Shown piece after piece: positions 47,387-55,390 of a stretch of DNA of 64,000 bases. Position 1 is the stretch's first letter, and the number at the start of each line of letters is the position of its first letter. The stretch is from Acidobacteria bacterium Mor1 (GTDB lineage Bacteria > Acidobacteriota > Polarisedimenticolia > Polarisedimenticolales > Polarisedimenticolaceae), in NCBI GenBank assembly GCA_001664505.1, contig CP011806.1, forward strand, positions 174,026-238,025. The letters are read 5' to 3'. A program made the translations under genes and the position numbers. A model generated the notes under the pieces. That model did not search any database. It saw only the letters and a list, made by a program, of their open reading frames with translations, and was not told where the DNA came from.

Positions 47387-47400
47387 CAAGGAGGTAGATC

Positions 47401-48045
47401 ATGGAGCGCACCCTCGAGACCCCCCGGCCGTTCCGCCTGCTGGCAACGCTGGCCGCCGGCGCCTGGCTGTTGGCCGGTAGCGGCTGTAGCGACGGCGTGA
47501 CCACCACGCCTTCCCCGGTGGACGATTCACTGACGTCCCAGATGATCGACATCGCCCTGGAGAGTGACGGCATCACCGACGAGATCATCGGAGACGAGAT
47601 CGGCACCGCGGCGGCCGGCTCGGCGGCGGCCGACGAAGACCTGGTGGTCACCGACCGCAGCTTCAGCCGAACGCGCTCCTGTCCGGGGGGTGGGACCGTC
47701 GAGGTCAATGCTGACCATCATCGGGAGTTCGCTCCCGCGACGGCGACGATGGAAGCGACCTTCAGCGGAGACCGCACCCGCACCGACTGCGTGTTCTACA
47801 CCGACGAGTACACGGTCACCGTCAACAGCGCGTCGCAACTCGATGCGTTCCGGCGCCGCGTCGCCGGCATTCCCGACGGGCTGCAGACCGCGAGTTACGC
47901 CGGCTCGATTCACGCCCTCCGCTCCGACGGCGAGGAACGTAGCTGCGATTTCAGCGTCGAGGTGGTCCGCGACCCGGCAACACGCACGCGAACCGTCAGC
48001 GGGGACCTTTGCGGGAACCCGGTATCCCGCAGCGTCGGCTACTGA
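47401..48045 (+). CDS. lipoprotein of unknown function
   Basis: A 214-residue protein with a strong AAGGAGG Shine-Dalgarno and a lipoprotein signal ending GSGC near residue 29. The mature part is rich in Asp, Thr and Ser, with a helical acidic stretch (SQMIDIALESDGITDEIIGD) and then a beta-rich domain containing four Cys residues (RSCPGGGT, TDCVFY, RSCDFS, DLCGNP) that could form two disulfides. I recognise no family. It is divergent from the large kinase gene. Confidence 0.7.
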   Translation: MERTLETPRPFRLLATLAAGAWLLAGSGCSDGVTTTPSPVDDSLTSQMIDIALESDGITDEIIGDEIGTAAAGSAAADEDLVVTDRSFSRTRSCPGGGTVEVNADHHREFAPATATMEATFSGDRTRTDCVFYTDEYTVTVNSASQLDAFRRRVAGIPDGLQTASYAGSIHALRSDGEERSCDFSVEVVRDPATRTRTVSGDLCGNPVSRSVGY

Positions 48046-48106
48046 CCCTTCCAGGGACGCAAGCAGATAGGAACGCCGCGCCGGCCCCTTGGCGCGGCCC
48101 CTCCTG

Positions 48107-48144
48107 GCCCCCGCGCCCCGGGATCCCCTCCGAGGCGCGGGGGC
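48107..48144. other. 11-bp perfect inverted repeat in a GC-rich gap
   Basis: GCCCCCGCGCC (48107-48117) pairs with GGCGCGGGGGC (48134-48144) around a 16-nt loop, 60 bp after the lipoprotein stop. There is no T-run. It may end transcription in a factor-dependent way; nothing else is seen in the 287-bp gap. Confidence 0.4.
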
Positions 48145-48332
48145 AGCCCGGCCCGGGCGGTTGCCGCTGGCGCCGCTCCGGGCCCCGGCACCCACCGGGG
48201 TGATTCCACCGCTCATCGGCTCAGGTCACCACTCATCGGTTCCCGCCGAAATCCTTCGATTTCGCCGCTAATTTCACCCTGGGCCGAGGGGCGAGACGCA
48301 TCCCGCGCTCGCCGGGGCTCCAGGAGGTGCCG

Positions 48333-49244
48333 ATGAGAAGCCAAATCCGATTCATGATCCTGATCCTGTCCGTGTTCGCGGCCGGCGCCACCCTGGCGGC
48401 TACCGCCGACGACGCGTGGATGGAAGGCATCGCCGGCGGCTGGGCCGGCGAGGACAACATGACGCCGATGGGCCGTATGCCCTTCGCCATGGTCTTCGAG
48501 GCTGAAGAGGACGGCAGCTTCCACGCTTTCAGTCCCTTCAACTCCGAGACCTGGATCGATCTGAAGTTCTACAAGGGAGAGGATGGCCGCTGGTTGCTCG
48601 ACGAGAGCGCCGGGATGGAAGGCCTCGGGGTGCAGAAGCACACCTTGATTCCGGTCGATGGTCCCGGCGAGGTGCGCCGCTGGATCTACGAGGAGAACCC
48701 GGAGTACCTGACGGTCGATGTGGCCCAGGCTGACGGCAAGATGATGATGCAGGTGATGCTCCGGGGCCGCGAACACGTGCAGTTCAACCTGGCGCGGATG
48801 TCCGACGCCGAGACCGAGCAGATGCGCGAGGAGATCAAGATCGCCGCCAAGCGCACACCCGAGGACATGCCGTTCCACACCGTGGCCGGGGAGCCCAACC
48901 CGGACCCGGCGATTCGCAGCGCCCGGGCCGCCATCGCGGCCCATCCCGAAGCGGCCCAACCCCGGGTGGACCTCGCCGCGGCCCTGCTCGACGCCATGCA
49001 GGAGGATCCTGCCAAGGCGCCGCTCTATGCCGGTGAGGTGCTGCGGGAACTGCGCACGGCGGTTGAGCTCGACGACAAGCACGCCGGGGCCTGGACCTAC
49101 CTGGCCGGCTACTACCTGAACGCGCCGCCGATCGCCGGCGGCTCCCTGGAGAAGGCCGCCGATGCTGCCGAGCGGGCGGTGGCCCTCGACTCCCAGGCTG
49201 CCGAGGGCATGCTGGCGGAGATCCGGCGCCGCGCCGGCAGCTGA
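48333..49244 (+). CDS. secreted TPR-like protein
   Basis: A 303-residue protein starting at an ATG 9 nt after AGGAGG, with a signal peptide (FMILILSVFAAGATLAATA). The first half is a beta-rich domain (GGWAGEDNMTPMGRMPFAMVFEAE region, reminiscent of DUF1579/THAP4-like barrels), the second half is helical with TPR-like spacing (HPEAAQPRVDLAAALLDAMQ, GAWTYLAGYYLN, AADAAERAVALDSQ). Periplasmic location is expected. Function unknown. An intrinsic terminator follows. Confidence 0.7.
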   Translation: MRSQIRFMILILSVFAAGATLAATADDAWMEGIAGGWAGEDNMTPMGRMPFAMVFEAEEDGSFHAFSPFNSETWIDLKFYKGEDGRWLLDESAGMEGLGVQKHTLIPVDGPGEVRRWIYEENPEYLTVDVAQADGKMMMQVMLRGREHVQFNLARMSDAETEQMREEIKIAAKRTPEDMPFHTVAGEPNPDPAIRSARAAIAAHPEAAQPRVDLAAALLDAMQEDPAKAPLYAGEVLRELRTAVELDDKHAGAWTYLAGYYLNAPPIAGGSLEKAADAAERAVALDSQAAEGMLAEIRRRAGS

Positions 49245-49271
49245 GCCCGCAACCATCCTGTTTCTGCGAGG

Positions 49272-49298
49272 CGGCCTCCCTTCGGGGAGGCCGTTTTT
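49272..49298 (+). terminator. intrinsic terminator after the TPR-like gene
   Basis: CGGCCTCCC and GGGAGGCCG form a 9-bp stem around TTCG, followed by TTTTT. Confidence 0.92.
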
Positions 49299-49340
49299 CG
49301 TCCAGGCGCCGGGTTTCGGCCGGATCCCGCCTGGAGGGGT

Positions 49341-49378
49341 TTGACAAGGCAAGCCGCCCTGGATAAAAACAGGGCGGC
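49341..49378 (+). promoter_or_regulatory. candidate promoter of the ABC operon with an embedded inverted repeat
   Basis: TTGACA (49341-49346) and TAAAAA (49364-49369) are 17 bp apart. A perfect dyad, GCCGCCCTG (49353-49361) and CAGGGCGGC (49370-49378) around an 8-nt centre, encloses the -10. A regulator bound here would occlude RNA polymerase. Confidence 0.5.
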
Positions 49379-49520
49379 TCGACTCGGCGTGGGCCCACGC
49401 GAGCCTCCGGGAGCCGATGCCGCTACAACCAAAATCAGGCGAAGACGTACCAACCGAGGGGACCCCGGGCGGGGCGTCGAGCCACGCTGCCGGGAATCCT
49501 GCGCGACCCACGGAGGCGGG

Positions 49521-50456
49521 ATGATCGAGGTTCGTGAGCTTCGCAAGAACTACGGCGAGACCCAGGCGCTGAAAGGGGTCTCGTTCTCCATCCGGCAGGG
49601 GGAGGTGGTCGGTCTGCTGGGCCCCAACGGGGCGGGCAAGACCACCGCGATGAAGATCCTGGTCGGCTACCTGCTGGCCGCGTCGGGGAGCGCCCGGGTC
49701 GACGGTCTGGAGGTGGCGGAGCATCCCCTCGAGGTGCAGGCCCGGATCGGCTACCTGCCGGAGAACGCCCCCTCGTACCACGACATGCTGGCTCAGGACT
49801 ACCTGGGCTTCATGGCCCAGATGCGGGGCCTCGATGCGTCCCGGGCCCGGACGCGAATCGGCACCGTGGCCGAGGAGTGCGCCATCGTGCGGGTCCTGAC
49901 CCGGCCGATCTCGCAGCTCTCCAAGGGCTACCGGCAGCGGGTCGGGCTGGCGGCGGCCCTGCTCCACGACCCTCCGATCCTGATCCTCGATGAGCCGACC
50001 ACCGGGCTCGACCCGAACCAGATCGTCGAGGTCCGTGACCTGATCCGGAGGATGGGCCGGACCAAGACGGTGATCCTCTCGACCCACATCCTGCCCGAGG
50101 TCGAGGCCAGCTGCGACCGGGCGGTGATTCTGATCGACGGTCAGAAACGGGCCGACGGAGCATTGGGCGATCTGACCCGTTCCCACGTCCAGGTGGTCAC
50201 GGTTCAGGTGGACGATTCCGCGGCAGCCGGGGCCGCTCTCGGGAACCTGCCCGGGGTGTCCCGGGTCGAGGAGGAGCCGGACGCCGACGGTTTCACCCGC
50301 TTCCGCCTGCATCTCGACGGAGATGCGCCGATCGGTGAGCACGCCGCCGAACTGGTGCGTGGCCACGGCTGGAAACTGCGCGAACTGCGCCGGGATGACC
50401 GTTCGCTGGAACAGGTCTTCCACGAACTGACCGAGACCACGGGAGCCAGGGCATGA
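49521..50456 (+). CDS. ABC transporter ATPase (GldA-like)
   Basis: A 311-residue ATPase from an ATG with CGGAGG upstream. It has Walker A GPNGAGKTT, signature LSKGYRQRVGL, Walker B ILILDEPTTGLDP and the switch His in LSTHILPEV, followed by a C-terminal extension of about 90 residues as in GldA/DrrA-type exporters. It energises the membrane subunits encoded downstream. The next gene starts at an overlapping ATGA. A longer in-frame reading from 49341 is rejected since it runs through the promoter. Confidence 0.93.
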   Translation: MIEVRELRKNYGETQALKGVSFSIRQGEVVGLLGPNGAGKTTAMKILVGYLLAASGSARVDGLEVAEHPLEVQARIGYLPENAPSYHDMLAQDYLGFMAQMRGLDASRARTRIGTVAEECAIVRVLTRPISQLSKGYRQRVGLAAALLHDPPILILDEPTTGLDPNQIVEVRDLIRRMGRTKTVILSTHILPEVEASCDRAVILIDGQKRADGALGDLTRSHVQVVTVQVDDSAAAGAALGNLPGVSRVEEEPDADGFTRFRLHLDGDAPIGEHAAELVRGHGWKLRELRRDDRSLEQVFHELTETTGARA

Positions 50457-51175
50457 ACCGGATCCGCGCGGTGGCGCGCCGCGAGCTCAACGCCTACTTC
50501 GATTCGCCGATCGCCTACGTGTTTCTCACGGTGTTCTTCGTGGCGGCGCTCTTCACCTTCTTCAATATCAACGCGTTCTTCTCCCGGGGTGTCGCCGACC
50601 TCAGGGGCCTGTTCGATTCGATCCCGTTCCTGATGGTGTTGCTGGTGCCGGCATTGACCATGCGGCTGTGGGCCGAGGAGACCCGCCAGGGCACCTTCGA
50701 GATGCTGGTGACCCTGCCGGCCCGGGATCGGGAACTTGTGCTGGGCAAGTTCCTGGCGAGTTGGGGGCTGCTGGCGATCGGCCTGGCCCTGACCTTGATC
50801 CTGCCGTTCACCGTGTCCTTCATGGGGGATCTCGACTGGGGGCCGGTCATCGGCGGCTACGTCGGGGCCTTGCTGCTCGGAGCGGCGTATCTGGCGGTCG
50901 GTCAGTTCGTCTCGGCGACCACCGAGAACCAGATCCTGGCCTTCATCCTCGCTATGGTGGTCTGCTTCGTCTTGTACGGGATCGGTGTCGACGCCTTCAC
51001 CAACCTGCTGCCCGACCGTACCGCGGCGCTGTTCCGCTCCCTCGGCACCGGAAGCCGCTTCGAGAGCATCGCCCGGGGGGTGATCGACCTGCGTGACCTG
51101 GCTTACTACGCCTCGATCAGCGGCTTCTTCCTGGCGGCGAGCGTGGCCACTCTCAAGATCCGGCGCTGGGCCTAG
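50453..51175 (+). CDS. ABC transporter permease (GldF-like)
   Basis: A 240-residue permease with six hydrophobic segments, typical of ABC-2 type GldF-like subunits: an N-terminal amphipathic ARRELNAYFDSPIAYVFLTV, MVLLVPALTMRLWAEETRQG, and RGVIDLRDLAYYASISGFFL near the end. With the ATPase and the GldG-like protein it forms an export or envelope-remodelling complex. It overlaps the ATPase gene by ATGA and precedes the next start by 4 nt. Confidence 0.92.
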   Translation: MNRIRAVARRELNAYFDSPIAYVFLTVFFVAALFTFFNINAFFSRGVADLRGLFDSIPFLMVLLVPALTMRLWAEETRQGTFEMLVTLPARDRELVLGKFLASWGLLAIGLALTLILPFTVSFMGDLDWGPVIGGYVGALLLGAAYLAVGQFVSATTENQILAFILAMVVCFVLYGIGVDAFTNLLPDRTAALFRSLGTGSRFESIARGVIDLRDLAYYASISGFFLAASVATLKIRRWA

Positions 51176-51179
51176 GAGC

Positions 51180-53348
51180 ATGAAGATGGGACGCATTTCA
51201 TCGCTGCTGCTGACCCTGGCCCTGGCCGGCCTCAACCTGGTCGCGTTCAATCTGCTGCTCGACGGCTTCAGCGGCGCCCGGGTCGACCTGACCGAGGAGA
51301 GGCTCTACTCGATCTCGCCGGCGACCAAGCGGATCGTGCGAAGCCTGGAAGACGACGTCACGATCTACGGCTACTTCTCCCAACGCACCCACCCGCAGTT
51401 GGCGCCGTTGGTGCCCCAGGTCGCGGACCTGCTCGAGGAGTACGCGGCGCTCTCCGGCGGCCGCGTCCATGTCGAGATCATCGACCCCGGCGAGGATGAA
51501 TCCGCCGCCGAGGAGGCGCGGGAGCGTTTCGGCGTCGAGATGATGCCCTTCCGCATGGCCTCCAAGTACGAGGCCGGGGTGGTCAACGCCTACTTCTCGG
51601 TGGTGCTGCGCTACGGCGATCAGTACGAGCGCTACGGCTTCCGCGACCTGATCCGGGTCGAGCCGCTGCCCGACGGCAACTTCGACGTGCGGCTGCGCAA
51701 CCTGGAGTACGACCTGACCCGGGCGCTGAAGAAGGTGGTCTACAGCTTCCGTGGTTCCGAGGAGTTGTTCGAGCGGGTCGAGTCGCCGATGCGCTTGACC
51801 CTCCTGGCGTCCGAAGGACTTCCCGAGATCTTCCAGGAGATTCCGGAAGCGGTGCGGACCGCCGCGGCGGAACTGCAGGAGAAGGGCGGGGAAAAGTTCC
51901 TGTTCCGCGAACTCGACCCGTCGACCGACGACGCCCTGGCCGACGAGATGTACCGCAAGTACCAGGCGGCGCCGATGAGCGTCGGCTTCTTCGGCGGCGA
52001 ATCGTTCTACCTCTACGGCTTTCTCGAGACCGAGGACCGGGTGGAGCAGCTCTACCTGGCCGACGAGGGGATCAGCGCCGCCACGGTGCGGGAGGCGATC
52101 GAGGATGCGCTGCGCCGCCAGGCGCCGGGCTTCCTCAAGACCGTCGGCCTCGTGGTACCCGAGCCGGAGCTCCCCGAAGAGCTGATGCGCCAGCTGCAGA
52201 TGCAGGGGCAGCGGCTTCCCCAGCCGCCGCCGGAGTTCGAGCAGGTGCGGCGGCTGCTGGAACTGGACTATCAGATCGCCTCGGTGGACCTGAACGATGC
52301 CGCAGGGGTGCCGACCGAGGTGGACACCCTGGTGGTGTTGCGCCCCGAGAATCTGCCGGACCGCGCGCTCTACCATCTCGATCAGTACCTGATGCGGGGT
52401 GGCCGGGTGATCCTCTGCGGGGGCGCGTTCTCGGCGAAGTTGGATGCCCAGGGCCTGCGGGTCGACGCGGTCGAGAGCGGCCTCGACGATTGGCTGTCCC
52501 ATCTCGGGGTGACCATCGAGAAGACCCTGGTCCTCGACGACCGCAACCAGTCGATGCTGATTCCCCAGACCCAGATGACCGCCTTGGGGCCGATGCGGAC
52601 CTTCGCCCTCGAGCCCTACCCTTACCTGGTGGCGGTTCAGGAGGAGGGGCTGGTCAACGATCAGTTGGCCCGGGCGGTCGGTGCGGTCGGGCTCTACTGG
52701 TCGAGCCCGATCTCCCTCGACGAGGAGCGGCTGGCGGCCCAGGAGTTGAACTCGATGGAGCTCCTGCGTTCGTCGGAGCGCTCCTGGGTCGACGACGACA
52801 CCACGGCAATCTCTTTCGTCGACTACGAGGTGCCCGAGGAGGGGACCGAGCCGCAACTTCTCGCGGTCGCCCTGACCGGCCGCTTCGAGAGCTACTTCAA
52901 CGAGCGCGAGATCCCCGCCCGGGAGATCTTGCCGGCGATGGATGCAGGGGAGGCGCCGCCGTCGACCGACGTCGCGTTGACCCGTTCTCCGGAGACCCGG
53001 TTGGTGGTGGTCTCCGACGCGGACTTCCTCAGCGACTTCGTCGCGACCACCATCGGAACCACCGAAGGCGGGTTCTTCGAGGAGAACCTGATCTTCATGC
53101 AGAACCTGATCGACTGGACCAACCTGGACAACGACATGATCGGGATCCGTTCCCGTGGCGCCGCGTTGCGCCGGTTGGCGCCGAGGGAGTCGGGCAAGGG
53201 AATGATCGAGGCGTTGAACTACGCGGTGCCGGCGCTGGTGCTGCTCGGGCTTGCGACCCTGCGCTGGTCCCGGCGACGCAACGTGCGGCCGGTGGTCGCC
53301 CCGCGGCCCCTCGGCACGATTCACTCCTCGGGGAGGACCGAAGGATGA
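51180..53348 (+). CDS. GldG-like ABC auxiliary membrane protein
   Basis: A 722-residue protein with an N-terminal helix (LLLTLALAGLNLVAFNLLL), a large extracytoplasmic part and a C-terminal helix (YAVPALVLLGLATLRW). The start DLTEERLYSISPATKRIV, the VHVEIIDPG segment and VDTLVVLRPENLPDRALYHL match the ABC-type auxiliary domain of GldG. In Bacteroidota GldG partners GldA and GldF in gliding and type IX secretion; elsewhere the trio has no assigned cargo. AGGAG precedes the ATG at 51180. The next gene starts at an overlapping ATGA. Confidence 0.9.
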   Translation: MKMGRISSLLLTLALAGLNLVAFNLLLDGFSGARVDLTEERLYSISPATKRIVRSLEDDVTIYGYFSQRTHPQLAPLVPQVADLLEEYAALSGGRVHVEIIDPGEDESAAEEARERFGVEMMPFRMASKYEAGVVNAYFSVVLRYGDQYERYGFRDLIRVEPLPDGNFDVRLRNLEYDLTRALKKVVYSFRGSEELFERVESPMRLTLLASEGLPEIFQEIPEAVRTAAAELQEKGGEKFLFRELDPSTDDALADEMYRKYQAAPMSVGFFGGESFYLYGFLETEDRVEQLYLADEGISAATVREAIEDALRRQAPGFLKTVGLVVPEPELPEELMRQLQMQGQRLPQPPPEFEQVRRLLELDYQIASVDLNDAAGVPTEVDTLVVLRPENLPDRALYHLDQYLMRGGRVILCGGAFSAKLDAQGLRVDAVESGLDDWLSHLGVTIEKTLVLDDRNQSMLIPQTQMTALGPMRTFALEPYPYLVAVQEEGLVNDQLARAVGAVGLYWSSPISLDEERLAAQELNSMELLRSSERSWVDDDTTAISFVDYEVPEEGTEPQLLAVALTGRFESYFNEREIPAREILPAMDAGEAPPSTDVALTRSPETRLVVVSDADFLSDFVATTIGTTEGGFFEENLIFMQNLIDWTNLDNDMIGIRSRGAALRRLAPRESGKGMIEALNYAVPALVLLGLATLRWSRRRNVRPVVAPRPLGTIHSSGRTEG

Positions 53349-54367
53349 CCCGCACCCAGCTGATTCTGGCGGCTCTCCTGGCCGTGCAGGTGTTGGCGTT
53401 GGTCCTGACCTGGGGGAGCGGCCTCGGTAGCGGAGGCGCCGGCGAAGCTTCCGCCCTGTTCCCCGAACTGGCGGCGGGGGAGCCGGTCAGGATCGCCATC
53501 GTGGATCCCGGCACCGAAGGCTCCGAAGGGGAGCAGCTGGTTCTCGAGCGGGGAGAGCAGGGGTGGGCGCTGCCCGACAAGGAAGGCTTCCCCATCGACG
53601 AGGAGCGGATCGGCGATCTGGTCGAGAGTCTCGAGACGATCCGGGTGCGGGTGCCGGTGGTGCGCCAGAGCCGGCATCACGAGAGCTTCCAGGTGGCCGA
53701 GGGGAATCATCAGCGCAAACTACGGCTATGGGTCGACGAGGCTTCCGGCGAGCCCGACGCCGAACTGCTGGTCGGCAGTTCGCCCAACTACCGCCGGACC
53801 AACGTGCGGCGCGCCGACGGCGACGAGGTCTACGAGGTGCGGGGGCTCGGTTCCTACGACCTGCGCACCGATCCGGGGGCCTGGATCGACAAGAGCTTCG
53901 TGACGGTGCCCTACGAGCAGATCCGGCAGGTAGCCCTGGAGAACGGCCAGGGTCGGTTGTCGTTGCGCCGCGAGGGTGAGGACTGGGTCGTCGACGGCGC
54001 TTCGGCCGAAGAGGCCTTCGACCGGGAGAAGCTCGAATCCTGGGTCCGTTCCGCCTCGTCCCTCTGGTTCGACCAACCTGTGGGTGCCGCTGATCCGGCC
54101 ACTCACGGATTCGATCGGCCGCGTGCGACCCTGACCCTGAGCTACGCCGAGGAAGCGGAGCCAGGCACTACCGAGGCGCTCCAGACGGTGCGGTTGATCG
54201 TCGGGAAAGCGGTGCCCGGCGCCGAGACCAGCGCCTACGCGACCCGCGACGGCTACGGCTTCACGGTGACGCTCGGGTCGATCGATGTAGGCCGCATCGT
54301 CGAGCAGACCCGCGAGGATTGGCTCCCGGATCCGGCCGGGTCGAAGGTCGACGCGTTGGCCCCCTAG
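53345..54367 (+). CDS. DUF4340-domain protein
   Basis: A 340-residue protein with a signal anchor (LILAALLAVQVLALVLTW) and DUF4340 features: a repeated LxxLxLxxxGxxWxL pattern (LVLERGEQGWALPDKEGFPI; LSLRREGEDWVVDGASAEEA), a DLRTDPGAWIDKSF segment, and paired strands at the end. Such proteins regularly close operons with GldA/F/G-like ABC genes, where they likely complete the periplasmic part. It overlaps the GldG-like stop as ATGA. Confidence 0.88.
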   Translation: MTRTQLILAALLAVQVLALVLTWGSGLGSGGAGEASALFPELAAGEPVRIAIVDPGTEGSEGEQLVLERGEQGWALPDKEGFPIDEERIGDLVESLETIRVRVPVVRQSRHHESFQVAEGNHQRKLRLWVDEASGEPDAELLVGSSPNYRRTNVRRADGDEVYEVRGLGSYDLRTDPGAWIDKSFVTVPYEQIRQVALENGQGRLSLRREGEDWVVDGASAEEAFDREKLESWVRSASSLWFDQPVGAADPATHGFDRPRATLTLSYAEEAEPGTTEALQTVRLIVGKAVPGAETSAYATRDGYGFTVTLGSIDVGRIVEQTREDWLPDPAGSKVDALAP

Positions 54368-54410
54368 CGGTCCGGGCTGTTCGCCTCTTCCGATCAGGCC
54401 CCCGAACGGC

Positions 54411-54436
54411 ACGATGCCCGCCGAGAGGCGGGCATC
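54411..54436. terminator. 11-bp hairpin between convergent genes
   Basis: CGATGCCCGCC and GGCGGGCATCG pair around GAGA in the 105-bp gap between the DUF4340 gene and the OmpA-family gene. No T-run on either side, so it is a structural candidate only. Confidence 0.55.
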
Positions 54437-54472
54437 GCTACGTTCAAGAGAAAGTCGGTAGAGGATCGCGAG

Positions 54473-55129
54473 CTACTTGGCCTTGCCCTTGAGCAGCAGG
54501 TCGACCCGGCGGTTGAGGCTGCGCCCGTCGGCGGTGTCGTTGCTGGCGATCGGGTGGGACTCGCCGTAGCCCTGGGACATCATCCGCCCCGAGTCGACCC
54601 CCTGGGAGGCCAGGTAGTTGATCACGGCGTCGGCGCGCCGCTCGGACAGGCCCTGGTTGTGGCTGTCGCTTCCGGTCGAGTCGGTGTGCCCTTGGGCGAT
54701 GATCGCGGTCTTGGGGAACTCCTGGAACACCGCGGCGGCCTGGTCGATGGCCGAGCGGGAGTTGGTGTTGAGGGTCGACGAGTCGACCGCGAACAGCACG
54801 TCGGAGTCGAAGTGCACCAGCAGCATGTCCTCGTCGAGGCGTTCGACGGTGGTGCCGGGGATCCGGGCCAGCTTCTCCTCCTGACGGTCCATGTAGACGC
54901 CGATGCCTGCACCGATTCCGGCGCCGATGGCGGCGCCGGCGAGGATCTCGTCGGCATCGCCCTCGCCGAGGATTGCTCCCAGGACCGCTCCGGCGGCGGC
55001 GCCGATGCCGGCACCCTTGCGGGTCTTGTCGCTCTTGGTCGTGCCGTGGCGCTGTTCCACGTAGTCACAGCCGGCGGCGGTGAGCGTCAGGATCAGCAGC
55101 AGCGCGGCAACGCTTCGCATCGTTCTCAT
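54473..55129 (-). CDS. OmpA-family lipoprotein with glycine zipper
   Basis: A 218-residue protein: lipoprotein signal ending LTAAGC, a glycine-zipper stretch (GAGIGAAAGAVLGAILGEGD and GAAIGAGIGAGIGVYM) able to insert in a membrane, and a C-terminal OmpA domain (residues 105-215) with QGHTDSTGSD and LSERRADAVINYL, which binds peptidoglycan. It resembles the YfiB/YiaD type and should link outer membrane and wall. An AAGGAG lies about 13 nt before the ATG. Confidence 0.92.
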   Translation of the reverse strand: MRTMRSVAALLLILTLTAAGCDYVEQRHGTTKSDKTRKGAGIGAAAGAVLGAILGEGDADEILAGAAIGAGIGAGIGVYMDRQEEKLARIPGTTVERLDEDMLLVHFDSDVLFAVDSSTLNTNSRSAIDQAAAVFQEFPKTAIIAQGHTDSTGSDSHNQGLSERRADAVINYLASQGVDSGRMMSQGYGESHPIASNDTADGRSLNRRVDLLLKGKAK

Positions 55130-55210
55130 TCAGAGATCTCCTTGAATAACCCTATGGGCCTATCCTGGGGGCAGTTCGAACACCCGACAGTCTAGCAAGC
55201 GGAGTGCCTC

Positions 55211-55390
55211 ATGGAATTTGCCCGATCTGCCGACCCTAGGGACGACTGGCCGGAGCTCTACCTGGAGATGTTGCAGGCCGATTTTGTCCTGGTTCAGGGA
55301 AAAATTTTCGTAGTGCCAGGTGGGTTGCGCGGAGGCGTTGCAGCGGCCGATCGCACCTCGCCGGGAGGCACGATCGGCCGTGGGTCTTGA
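55211..55390 (+). CDS. possible 59-residue protein
   Basis: A short frame with ATG behind GGAG (about 10 nt) that would encode MEFARSADPRDDWPELYLEM and 39 further residues. It ends exactly where the minus-strand tricorn gene ends. The last third is Gly-rich and lies over a 10-bp hairpin (55344-55380), which argues that this part is a 3' structure of the tricorn gene and not coding. No family match. It fills most of the 261-bp gap beside the OmpA gene. Confidence 0.25.
   Translation: MEFARSADPRDDWPELYLEMLQADFVLVQGKIFVVPGGLRGGVAAADRTSPGGTIGRGS
55344..55380 (-). terminator. hairpin after the tricorn gene
   Basis: CGGCCGATCG and CGATCGGCCG form a perfect 10-bp stem around 17 nt, starting 10 nt after the tricorn stop codon. 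No T-run, so it would be a factor-dependent or stabilising 3' structure. Confidence 0.45.

Noticed and set aside
48046-48332. GC-rich gap considered as a small RNA gene
   Set aside because: There is a perfect 11-bp stem but no T-run, promoter or reading frame to support a defined transcript.
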